A program made the translations under genes and the position numbers. From contig NZ_QJKB01000001.1 in assembly GCF_003201815.1 (NCBI RefSeq), positions 558,001-622,000 on the forward strand: DNA of 64,000 nt. Reading direction: 5' to 3'. This document shows positions 16,929-23,619 of this stretch, in pieces. The DNA is from Undibacterium pigrum (GTDB taxonomy: Bacteria; Pseudomonadota; Gammaproteobacteria; Burkholderiales; Burkholderiaceae_D). The stretch's first letter is position 1. Every line of letters begins with the position of its first letter. A model generated the notes under the pieces. It had not been told where the DNA came from and did no database searches. It was given only the letters and a program-made list of their open reading frames with translations.

Positions 16929-17381
16929 TCACTTTGCACTGGTGGTACTGTTCCTATTACGTTTTGAGTTTGACGTTGAGGACTTGTTATTTGTGACTTC
17001 TATGACCAGTTCTATCGCTTTAGTTTGCATCCTCTTTTTCAGCCAGTTTTCTATCTTGACCTGTTCATCGTTGGAAAGTCTTTGGGTAGACTTGAGATTC
17101 AGCACCAGTGCTGGATTTTCCTGAAGCCCCATACCTTGCTTCCAAATAATAGCTTGTGACAGCCAGATTTCAGCCACGTCAGGGAATAATGCCTGTAACT
17201 CTTCAGGTATTCCAAGATTTTTCAGTGCCGTGCGTATCAATTGAAAATCATAGATGCCAACCCCGTAGCCTATTCCCATGATCGGACCCATTAGTGGGGA
17301 TATAAGCATGGCGCCAATTATGACCGCCGTCGAATTAACGTTTAAGCCAATAGAAGCGATGAAGATAACCGTGTTCTTAAA
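16929..17381 (-). pseudogene. DUF389 membrane protein, truncated with an internal deletion
   Basis: Reading the minus strand from 17381, just after an in-frame TGA, the frame gives [39 protein letters not shown], the signature of the DUF389 (TIGR00341-like) transmembrane core. After some 20 further residues it jumps to a C-terminal-domain-like sequence ([17 protein letters not shown]... [13 protein letters not shown]). The several membrane helices expected in between, and the usual N-terminus, are missing. It is best read as a gene with 5' loss and an internal deletion. An ATG at 17309 could still make 126 aa, but the product would lack most of the membrane part. Confidence 0.6.
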
Positions 17382-17630
17382 TCATAAAGTCAGCCTAACG
17401 GGAGCGACACTTATCAAGTGCGATTGTCGTATGACCGGTCAGCATCTTTCGTAAGGACGTGGAAGGTAAATCGAACTGACCGGATCAATTCAGCAAGCAA
17501 GCGAACAGTTAGAGGTTAAGTTGGCGCATGGCGTATATCCAGTGAATGGGATGCTTCACCCGTTTTGCAATGGTATGCAAGTTACCTGTAAACCGGAAAG
17601 GTACTTCCCTTGGCCACTACACAAGCATAG
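17382..17630. other. Intergenic region between DUF389 remnant and the tetR promoter
   Basis: About 250 bases without a supported gene. No strong hairpin or repeat was seen. It probably contains the lost 5' part of the DUF389 gene in unrecognisable form. Confidence 0.4.
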
Positions 17631-17660
17631 TTGACATTCCTAGGATGATTGTCCTAAAAT
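17631..17660 (+). promoter_or_regulatory. Sigma-70-type promoter with overlapping operator
   Basis: TTGACA at 17631-17636 and TAAAAT at 17655-17660 with an 18-bp spacer. The first TAGGA/TCCTA palindrome fills the spacer and touches the -10 element. It reads into the Old-Yellow-Enzyme remnant and the tetR-yciI-tag genes. Confidence 0.6.
17641..17656. promoter_or_regulatory. TetR-type operator, copy 1
   Basis: TAGGATGATTGTCCTA, a 16-bp inverted repeat with perfect TAGGA/TCCTA ends. It overlaps the promoter spacer, so binding should block transcription. Confidence 0.65.
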
Positions 17661-17669
17661 TTGCGTTGC

Positions 17670-17685
17670 TAGGATGAACGTCCTA
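17670..17685. promoter_or_regulatory. TetR-type operator, copy 2
   Basis: TAGGATGAACGTCCTA, the same 16-bp design as copy 1, starting 29 bp further on. It lies just downstream of the -10, about where transcription starts. The regulator is most likely the TetR protein encoded at 17907. Confidence 0.65.
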
Positions 17686-17704
17686 GACGTAAAAGGATTT
17701 AACG

Positions 17705-17906
17705 ATGCAAACTGAGCTTTTCACCTCAACCACACTTGGCTCCCTGACACTTGCAGACCGCATGGTAAGTGCCCTACGACACGCAATTGTCACAACGCCC
17801 CGCCTCAACAAGCCAGGCCATGCCTTGTTTATCGAGGCGGGGCAGGCGATTTTGCCGACTACCTTTGGATCAAAAATATCTTCAAAGCCTGACCGGCCTT
17901 CTTACC
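17705..17906 (+). pseudogene. Old Yellow Enzyme (alkene reductase, NemA-like) remnant
   Basis: The first 21 codons (MQTELFTSTTLGSLTLADRMV) match the start of NemA/OYE-type flavin oxidoreductases. What follows is not the TIM barrel. Near 17827-17880 a different frame gives YRGGAGDFADYLW, a worn version of the YGGGxxGYTDYP tail that ends OYE proteins. So some 300 codons have been deleted, with later frameshifts, leaving the promoter, operators, both gene ends and the downstream repressor gene. The frame from 17705 runs to 18064, but it overlaps tetR and has no OYE content. NemA-type enzymes reduce electrophiles and are normally controlled by a TetR-type repressor next door. Confidence 0.55.
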
Positions 17907-18497
17907 ATGACCAAGACAAATCAGAGCACGCGAGAACGCATCGTCGAGACAGCCGACCAGTTGTTCTACGAACATGGTTACGACCATACTTCATTTGCAG
18001 ATATCGCCGGAGCAGTAGAACTCTCGCGTGGAAATTTCTATTACCACTTCAAGACGAAAGATGAAATTCTGGAAGCGGTGATAGATTTACGTGCAAAAAA
18101 AACACAGGCCATGCTGGATGCCTGGGCTGCAGAGGCGCATACCCCGATAGAGCGTATCGGCAGATTCATTGAGATGATGGTCATGAATGCCCCGAAGATC
18201 CGGCGTCATGGGTGTCCTGTTGGCAGCTTGTGCACGGAACTTGCCAAACTTGAACATCCGGCGCTACCTCAGGCGGGCGCACTTTTTATGCTATTCCGGC
18301 GTTGGCTTGCCACGCAATTTGAACAAACCGGGTTTGACCGGGATGCTGACGCCATGGCCATGCATTTACTGGCCAGGAGCCAGGGTATCGCAACACTAGC
18401 CAATGCTTTCGACGATGAAGCATTCATACGGCAAGAAGTGCTTGAACTGCATACGTGGTTGCGTAGCGTTTGCGAGCGGAGATCATTGTCAGTGTAA
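17907..18497 (+). CDS. TetR-family transcriptional regulator
   Basis: 196 aa from ATG 17907 (MTKTNQSTRERIVETADQL). The frame is open further upstream, but the extra residues belong to the OYE remnant. The N-terminal helix-turn-helix is standard: TSFADIAGAVELSRGNFYYHFKTKDEIL. The C-terminal domain contains HGCPVGSLCTELAKLEHPA, a segment seen in TetR proteins that respond to electrophiles or quinones. Its likely operators are the two TAGGA-N6-TCCTA palindromes about 250 bp upstream. It probably once repressed the deleted OYE gene and now controls itself, yciI and tag. Confidence 0.85.
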   Translation: MTKTNQSTRERIVETADQLFYEHGYDHTSFADIAGAVELSRGNFYYHFKTKDEILEAVIDLRAKKTQAMLDAWAAEAHTPIERIGRFIEMMVMNAPKIRRHGCPVGSLCTELAKLEHPALPQAGALFMLFRRWLATQFEQTGFDRDADAMAMHLLARSQGIATLANAFDDEAFIRQEVLELHTWLRSVCERRSLSV

Positions 18498-18530
18498 TAA
18501 ACCTCAACTTTAACTATTCAGGGGATTGCA

Positions 18531-18827
18531 GTGTTTATCGTGTTACTGAACATATCAGGTAGCAAAGAGCAGGCAGCCAAGCACATGGCAGAACACAAGG
18601 CCTGGCTTCAAAACGGCTTTGACGAAGGTGTCTTTCTCGCTTCTGGAAATCTTTCAGGTCAGCCTGGAGGAGGAATATTAATTCACGGCCTCAGCGAAAA
18701 CGAGCTTCAACAGCGCCTTAACCAGGATCCTTTTGTTATTCATGGCATTGTGACGGTCCAGATTATTGAGATCACCCCGTCCAAGACGGATCCGCGCATG
18801 GCATTCTTGCTGGAGAGCGTGGCATGA
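18531..18827 (+). CDS. YciI-like protein
   Basis: 98 aa, GTG start with AGGGGA 5 nt upstream. Small ferredoxin-like fold protein of the YCII family: an N-terminal strand (FIVLLNISGSKEQAAKHMAEHKAWL) and a C-terminal half with DPFVIHGIVTVQIIEITP, where the DPF motif is a family hallmark. Some family members act as hydrolases or dehalogenases, most have no known reaction. It lies in the tetR-yciI-tag operon and overlaps tag by 4 nt. Confidence 0.85.
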   Translation: MFIVLLNISGSKEQAAKHMAEHKAWLQNGFDEGVFLASGNLSGQPGGGILIHGLSENELQQRLNQDPFVIHGIVTVQIIEITPSKTDPRMAFLLESVA

Positions 18828-19432
18828 GCCAAATGTTTCTGGGTGCTGACGGACTTCCGCGTTGTAAGTGGTGCGGTGCTGCGCCTGAATTTCTTGAATA
18901 TCATGACAAAGAGTGGGGCTTCCCGGTCTCGGATGATTTCAGGTTGTTTGAAAAAATTTGCCTGGAAGGATTTCAGTCTGGGCTGAGCTGGCGAACAATT
19001 CTTGCTAAACGCGAAAATTTTCGGGCCGCCTTTCTCGGGTTTGATTTTAACAAGGTGGCTTGCTTTGATGAGCAAGATGTGGCACGTCTGCTTCAAAACG
19101 AGGGCATCATACGGCACCGGGGGAAAATTGAGGCAACCGTCCACAACGCAGCACGTGCCCAGGCACTGATACAAGAAACTGGTTCACTTGCGGCCTTCTT
19201 TTGGCGTTACGAACCGGATGCGTTGGAACTGTCTGCGCCACAAACTGCGTCGACCTCCGCTGAGTCGATTACTTTGTCCAAGGAACTGAAAAAACGCGGC
19301 TGGAAGTTTGTTGGACCGACTACAGTCTATGCATTCATGCAAGCCATGGGCTTGATTAACGATCATGTTGCAGAATGTGTGACCCGGCTAACAGTCGAAC
19401 AAGAGCGGGCTAAATTCAAGAGGCCATGCTGA
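18824..19432 (+). CDS. tag: DNA-3-methyladenine glycosylase I
   Basis: 202 aa, ATGA overlap with the preceding stop. All Tag hallmarks are seen: zinc ligands Cys14 (RCKWC) and His27 (YHDKEWG), with the His and Cys of NDHVAEC near the C-terminus; Glu48 and Trp56 (LEGFQSGLSWRTIL), which recognise 3-methyladenine; and the GWKFVGPTTVYAFMQAMG block. The enzyme removes 3-methyladenine from alkylated DNA. Its position behind a TetR regulator and a former OYE gene fits an electrophile/alkylation response unit. Confidence 0.95.
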   Translation: MSQMFLGADGLPRCKWCGAAPEFLEYHDKEWGFPVSDDFRLFEKICLEGFQSGLSWRTILAKRENFRAAFLGFDFNKVACFDEQDVARLLQNEGIIRHRGKIEATVHNAARAQALIQETGSLAAFFWRYEPDALELSAPQTASTSAESITLSKELKKRGWKFVGPTTVYAFMQAMGLINDHVAECVTRLTVEQERAKFKRPC

Positions 19433-19654
19433 CTCAGGGAGGCTGGCCTTGAAATCAATCGCCAGGTTGACTGGGATAGAAGGCTGGCTAACCGATAATA
19501 CTTTTGAATTTTACCAAGTATTTAAGGGCGTTATTCATATTTCTTTTAGATACAATGGCAATTGAAATTGCTTTTATTGTTCTATGGATTTTTGGCTGGG
19601 AAATCGTTACCACGCCAATTAAAGCGTTCAACGAAATTGTTTTAAGGGGTTCAA
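19433..19654. other. Intergenic region tag-exonuclease
   Basis: About 220 bases. A hydrophobic TTG-started frame (19504-19686) overlaps the next gene but has no ribosome site and no recognisable content. I see nothing else. Confidence 0.35.
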
Positions 19655-20206
19655 TTGCAAGAAATTTATATCAGTACAGATGTTGAGACTGACGGGCCAA
19701 TTCCTGGCCCCAATTCCATGCTCAGTTTTGGTTCAGCCGCCTACACAGCAGATAAGAATTTGATTGGCACGTTCACCGCCAATTTGGAAACATTGCCTGA
19801 TGCTTCCGCTGATCCCGGTACCGCAGCATGGTGGCTTACCCAACCAGATGCTTGGGCGGCTTGTCGGTCAAATCTCGAATCGCCGATAGTTGCGATGACT
19901 AGGTACGTTGCCTGGATCAAAACGCTGCCTGGCAAGCCAATTTTTGTAGCGTTCCCAGCGGGCTTTGATTTTATGTTCGTATATTGGTATTTGATCCGCT
20001 ATGCTGGCGAGAGTCCATTCAGTTTTTCTGCTTTGGACATGAAGTCGTTTGCTATGGCACTCATGAAGTCAGATTTCAAGAAAAGCGCGAAAAAATATAT
20101 GCCTAAAGCCTGGTTTGATGATTTGCCTCATACGCATATTGCGCTTGACGATGCAATTGAACAAGGAGCCTTGTTCTGCAATATGCTGAAAGAAAACAGA
20201 AAGTAA
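19655..20206 (+). CDS. DEDDh-type 3'-5' exonuclease
   Basis: 183 aa. TTG at 19655 is chosen because AAGGGG lies just upstream and the protein begins with the exonuclease I motif: STDVETDGP (Asp9, Glu11). Motif II would be [14 protein letters not shown], with Asp in the expected position, and motif III is [11 protein letters not shown] with the catalytic His and Asp. This is the DEDDh layout of RNase T/oligoribonuclease-like and Rv2179c-type enzymes, so it may trim RNA or DNA 3' ends. It is a single gene followed by a strong hairpin. Confidence 0.75.
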   Translation: MQEIYISTDVETDGPIPGPNSMLSFGSAAYTADKNLIGTFTANLETLPDASADPGTAAWWLTQPDAWAACRSNLESPIVAMTRYVAWIKTLPGKPIFVAFPAGFDFMFVYWYLIRYAGESPFSFSALDMKSFAMALMKSDFKKSAKKYMPKAWFDDLPHTHIALDDAIEQGALFCNMLKENRK

Positions 20207-20242
20207 AGCGCTGTTTTGATCTGAGCTAGTGCCAGAAAAGAA

Positions 20243-20273
20243 GAAAGCTCCCAGATAGTACCTGGGAGCTTTC
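20243..20273. terminator. Hairpin terminator after the exonuclease gene
   Basis: A perfect 12-bp stem (GAAAGCTCCCAG / CTGGGAGCTTTC) with a 7-nt loop. The A-rich 5' arm and T-rich 3' arm suit a bidirectional terminator, although the T-run is short. Confidence 0.65.
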
Positions 20274-20696
20274 GTCATACACGAGTTTTCTCTTGGTTAT
20301 TCCACTCCAGGTGGAACCACAAGTATTATTTGTGGTGGCGTTTAGCTTGTTTCGATTCTCGCTAGCAGCTAAACCTTCCCGATGTTCCGGACTTTGGCAG
20401 GCTGTCGGCAAAAGACCTATGCGGCTTAAGTGGTGCAATCATAACCAGATTCGATCAGGCTTGCTAGTCTCTGCGGTTTCGAAAAGCCGATTTTTACGGT
20501 TTTTGTTTCTGATTCCCGATCAGTGTTTTCGCCATTTCTGTATTTTGCCAAGTGTATTTAAATCCGCTCGGTTCCTTTACCATCAATATTGCACATATCA
20601 AATTGCTTCACCCTTTAGTCCCAGACCAGGTTGCCATTTGATTTTTGCTAGTTGTGAAAGCAGCTTGGACATCGATACCTTAGACACTCAAGATTT
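20274..20696. other. Non-coding stretch before the accessory block
   Basis: About 420 bases. A plus-strand frame (20293-20748) spans it but is Cys/Phe/Ser-rich with no family look and no ribosome site. The only notable element is the 17-bp direct repeat at 20596. Confidence 0.4.
20596..20612 (+). repeat. 17-bp direct repeat, left copy
   Basis: TATCAAATTGCTTCACC, identical to 23572-23588 in the same orientation. The two copies flank a 3-kb accessory block. Confidence 0.5.
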
Positions 20697-21281
20697 TTAT
20701 TTCGTCGTTAGTGCCAGCAATTTTTGCTTATATTTATTATCAAGATAAAAACCACCCTGACTGCAAGTCTCTACAGCAATCTTTACGGCTTCAGCACAAA
20801 AATCTTTTGGATGCTTACTAATCATGGAATTTGCAGTATCGAGCGCAGACATCGTTGGTCCATAGTAAAGCGCCTTTTGTGCTCCGAGAATAGCATCCAT
20901 TTGATTACTGTATTCTTGCAAGGAACATGCCCTTATACCCAAAAGCTGAATATCTTGCGATTTTGGTGTGATTGGCCTACATTCGTTACCCAAGTTGGCG
21001 AATGAATTCATCGCTTCTGCATGAGCATTTTTTAAACTTATGTCGAAAAACGGGCTCTCAAACAGCCATGATGTGAAGCCTAAGACAGTGATACACGCTA
21101 CGGATATTTGAAAGTGTACTTCAAAAACCGAGTCAAAAAAGCCAGTGAGAACTGCCAAGGAAAGATGAACGGCTATCCATAAAAGCGTTGTCCCCCAAAT
21201 GAAGTTTCCCTCAAAAAAAGTCATCACCGATAAAATAGTGCATCCTATAAAAACCACCGGCGCTACGTATACCCGAATCAT
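20697..21281 (-). CDS. Membrane protein of unknown function
   Basis: 194 aa from ATG 21281, preceded by GGGAGG; the frame extends to 21335 without a ribosome site. Three hydrophobic segments occupy the first 85 residues (VAPVVFIGCTILSVMTFF, TTLLWIAVHLSLAVLTGFF, ISVACITVLGFTSWLF). A soluble region with five Cys follows (NECRPIT, GIRACSLQEYS, DFCAEAVK, ETCSQGG). The Cys pairs suggest a periplasmic, disulfide-bonded domain. I do not recognise the family. Confidence 0.65.
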   Translation of the reverse strand: MIRVYVAPVVFIGCTILSVMTFFEGNFIWGTTLLWIAVHLSLAVLTGFFDSVFEVHFQISVACITVLGFTSWLFESPFFDISLKNAHAEAMNSFANLGNECRPITPKSQDIQLLGIRACSLQEYSNQMDAILGAQKALYYGPTMSALDTANSMISKHPKDFCAEAVKIAVETCSQGGFYLDNKYKQKLLALTTK

Positions 21282-21423
21282 AGATACCTCCCAATTTAAG
21301 CCGAAAAATGACTCGTAAAATATAAACTTGTTCACTACAAGTTTCGCTCATCAGGAAGAAACTCGTGTCCTTGAATCAAGTCGATGATGTGCTGCGTTGG
21401 CATGTCTTGTCTAAAACGGATGC

Positions 21424-21786
21424 TTAATCCGGGCTACTTTTGAGATTTGCATCTTTTTCGTTATGAGCTTGCTTTTTCTTTTGCCCTCGGGGAGTGCGAA
21501 TCAGCAGCTTCGCATCCTGGAGTCGTTGGCCAGTCACGTCATTTGCTGCTACCAGATCGAAATCTTTATCCATACCCAGGATACGGAGAGCCCTGAGATA
21601 CCTTCCAATGGAGATGGATGCATCTCCCTTCTCCAGTCGATTCAAGGTATCGCGTGAGGCATCCATGCGCTCGCAAAACAGTATTGTAGAAATCCCTCTG
21701 CGCAAACGGGCTTCTCTTAGACGCTGCCCAAAGTTCTTAAGCTGCAGTTCGGTGGATGGAAATGGACGTGGGGTTTTAGTTTTCAT
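21424..21786 (-). CDS. XRE-family helix-turn-helix regulator
   Basis: 120 aa from the ATG at 21786 (MKTKTPRPFPS). The HTH is LREARLRRGISTILFCERMDASRDTLNRLEKGDASISIGRYLRALRILG, of the Cro/C1 kind and similar to HipB-type repressors. No toxin gene follows it. Two TGTC-N10-GACA palindromes lie immediately upstream, the first overlapping the start codon, so it probably represses itself. Confidence 0.8.
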   Translation of the reverse strand: MKTKTPRPFPSTELQLKNFGQRLREARLRRGISTILFCERMDASRDTLNRLEKGDASISIGRYLRALRILGMDKDFDLVAANDVTGQRLQDAKLLIRTPRGQKKKQAHNEKDANLKSSPD

Positions 21787-21803
21787 GTCCGATAATTTAG
21801 ACA
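21786..21803. promoter_or_regulatory. XRE operator-like palindrome, proximal
   Basis: TGTCCGATAATTTAGACA, an 18-bp TGTC-N10-GACA element touching the start codon of the XRE gene. It is less symmetrical than the distal copy. Confidence 0.5.
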
Positions 21804-21816
21804 AAATTGTGTTTAT

Positions 21817-21834
21817 TGTCCATTTAAACGGACA
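21817..21834. promoter_or_regulatory. XRE operator-like palindrome, distal
   Basis: TGTCCATTTAAACGGACA, 18 bp and symmetrical except for one position pair. It starts 31 bp (three helical turns) from the proximal copy. It also lies just past the end of the metallophosphoesterase gene. Confidence 0.6.
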
Positions 21835-21862
21835 TAAAAACATCGGTATGACATGAATACCC

Positions 21863-22642
21863 CTACAACTCTATGATGAGGCCGGGATCGAAGTTTGTAT
21901 TTTCTGGTGAACCTGCTTTGGTCTTATATCCACATGGATTGCAAACCACACGGCAATCACCAATCTGATAATCGAAGGATTCGTGCATATGTCCATGTAT
22001 CCACAGATCTGCTTGTGAAGCAATCTCGTCCAGATTTGACGCATAGGCAGCGGACACCATGTCCTGTGCATAGCGTTCAGATACTGATTTCATGGAGGGA
22101 GCCATATGTGTCACGACCACCGTTTTTCCAATAAAGGGTTCATCCAGTTTTTGTTTTAGCCAAGATTTATGCAGTGAGTGAAATTTTGCCGTGTCTGCCG
22201 ACCTGAGCTTGCGATATCCTTCTCTGGCCAGCCTGATGCGCTTGTAGTCAACCATCACAGCTTCCGCCTCACGCATGGCTATTTGCCGATCGCCGTCACC
22301 AAATAGGCGGAAGTCTGTCCACATAGTCGCACCGAGAAAACGCACGTTCCCGAGTGCAAATTCATTGCAGTTCAAGAAATGCACATTGCCTGCAACTGCG
22401 CATGCAGCTTCAATATCTTCCTGTACATGGTCCAGATGTTTACCATATGCCTCGTGGTTGCCATGGACATAAAGCACAGGTATTCCGGCAAATACGCAGG
22501 CAGCCCACTCAACAGCTTTTGCTCCAGTGTCAATATCCCCGGCCAATACAACCACATCTGGACGACTGGCCGTTAGGTCAATCATTGGCGCTGCTTCACG
22601 CCACAACTCTCGGTGCAAATCTGATAAAGGCAAAATACGCAT
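21863..22642 (-). CDS. Metallophosphoesterase (calcineurin-like)
   Basis: 259 aa from the ATG at 22642 (MRILPLSDLHRE). The frame extends to 22711 but that part is not family-like; neither start has a good ribosome site. The full set of metal motifs is present: Asp8 and His10 in SDLH, GDID, GNHEAYG, VVTHMAPS, and GHMHES. The enzyme would be a two-metal phosphatase or nuclease of unknown substrate. It lies upstream of the XRE gene on the same strand, with a 76-bp gap that contains the XRE operators. Confidence 0.85.
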   Translation of the reverse strand: MRILPLSDLHRELWREAAPMIDLTASRPDVVVLAGDIDTGAKAVEWAACVFAGIPVLYVHGNHEAYGKHLDHVQEDIEAACAVAGNVHFLNCNEFALGNVRFLGATMWTDFRLFGDGDRQIAMREAEAVMVDYKRIRLAREGYRKLRSADTAKFHSLHKSWLKQKLDEPFIGKTVVVTHMAPSMKSVSERYAQDMVSAAYASNLDEIASQADLWIHGHMHESFDYQIGDCRVVCNPCGYKTKAGSPENTNFDPGLIIEL

Positions 22643-23178
22643 GGTAACTACTGATAACTTTCGATTCTGTATTATGACTAAAAAAATCCTTAAAGTGCTG
22701 AATCCAGACAATTGAAAATAAATTGCGCTATTTGGGAGTGTCTAGAGATATGTACAGGTGTTGTAATGAGAAGTAAGAAATTTGAATATTCGCTAAGACG
22801 CTACCTTAGTAATTATTTGCAAGGTGGCTGCAACAAATGTATGCTGATGCCATTGTTAGGTCTCCTGCAATTCGCGCATTTGTTGAGGATATGACCGAGA
22901 TGTGGTCTTCAATCAGTTGGGCAGGCAGAGTAATCGGTAACTCTGAATAGTGGGGCAACGGATTAACGTTGGTGCTCTGAACCAACCTTGTTAAAAGGGA
23001 AGCTAAAGAGAGGCATCGGACACCTTAGGATCTGGCAAGTTCTTTTATAACGGCCGCTTGCGATAGCGGCCGTTTGTTTTGCTATCAAATCATACGTTTA
23101 GATACTCGCTGTTTTTAATGAAGAAGCCTATTGTTGATACGGCACGAGGATAGCGATATGCGATTGCGGAGATAAGAA
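22643..23178. other. Intergenic region with a short possible gene remnant
   Basis: About 540 bases without a solid gene. A 37-aa frame at 22837-22950 (MYADAIVRSPAIRAFVED..., ending SWAGRVIGNSE) reads like the tail of a real protein but has no ribosome site and stops just upstream. A strong terminator sits at 23049. The rest shows nothing recognisable. Confidence 0.4.
23049..23074 (+). terminator. Rho-independent terminator
   Basis: A perfect 9-bp stem AACGGCCGC / GCGGCCGTT with an 8-nt loop, followed by TGTTTTG. It marks the end of a transcript whose gene is no longer evident, which supports decay in the region upstream. Confidence 0.7.
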
Positions 23179-23385
23179 ATGAGTAAAGTTGATGCAAAAA
23201 TCAGGCACATCACCAAGTCCGACGCAAACGTTTTTGCTGAACTTGGTTTTCCGCCCAATGAAGCTAAGCGTTATCTTGCAGAATCTCGTGCTCAGATCCA
23301 GCACACTCGTTGTACTCAAGATTCAGTCGCTGGAGAAGTCGATGCCATTGGCCACGAGATTATTATTCCAGATGAAATTCGATGA
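23179..23385 (+). CDS. Truncated HigA-like antitoxin / XRE protein
   Basis: 68 aa, ATG with GGAG upstream. The first 45 residues (ITKSDANVFAELGFPPNEAKRYLAESRAQI) match the N-terminus of HigA2/HTH_37-type antitoxins, where a complete helix-turn-helix would follow. Here that part is replaced by unrelated residues (HTRCTQDSVAGEVDAIGHEIIIPDEIR). No toxin gene is adjacent. It may be a decayed orphan or a new short protein with a borrowed N-terminus. A terminator follows at once, so it is probably transcribed. Confidence 0.5.
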   Translation: MSKVDAKIRHITKSDANVFAELGFPPNEAKRYLAESRAQIQHTRCTQDSVAGEVDAIGHEIIIPDEIR

Positions 23386-23417
23386 CTGAAATTTTTTGTA
23401 AATGTCGCCTACAAAGA

Positions 23418-23441
23418 AAAATCCGCCTGCTAGCGGATTTT
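23418..23441 (+). terminator. Rho-independent terminator
   Basis: A perfect 9-bp stem AAAATCCGC / GCGGATTTT with loop CTGCTA, ending in T4. It follows the truncated antitoxin gene. Confidence 0.7.
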
Positions 23442-23571
23442 GTCCTTCACTAAGTTGAAACGCAGGAGGCTCTTAACCGTCGCGATGGCCAGTCCTGTCC
23501 GGGAAGTCCATCACCAAAGTGTGCCTATTATAAGCAAATTAAGTACACAAATCGATACTTTGAATTCAAGC

Positions 23572-23588
23572 TATCAAATTGCTTCACC
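23572..23588 (+). repeat. 17-bp direct repeat, right copy
   Basis: Identical to 20596-20612, and located 32 bp past the end of the dnaE2 gene. Confidence 0.5.
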
Positions 23589-23619
23589 TTTCAATTCAAG
23601 GAAACTTAAGCGGGTATCT

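Noticed and set aside
19504-19686. 60-aa hydrophobic frame before the exonuclease gene
   Set aside because: It overlaps the well-supported exonuclease start, and its own TTG lacks a ribosome site.
20293-20748. 151-aa plus-strand frame after the exonuclease gene
   Set aside because: No ribosome site, unusual Cys/Phe/Ser-rich composition, and it runs into the antisense of the membrane-protein gene.
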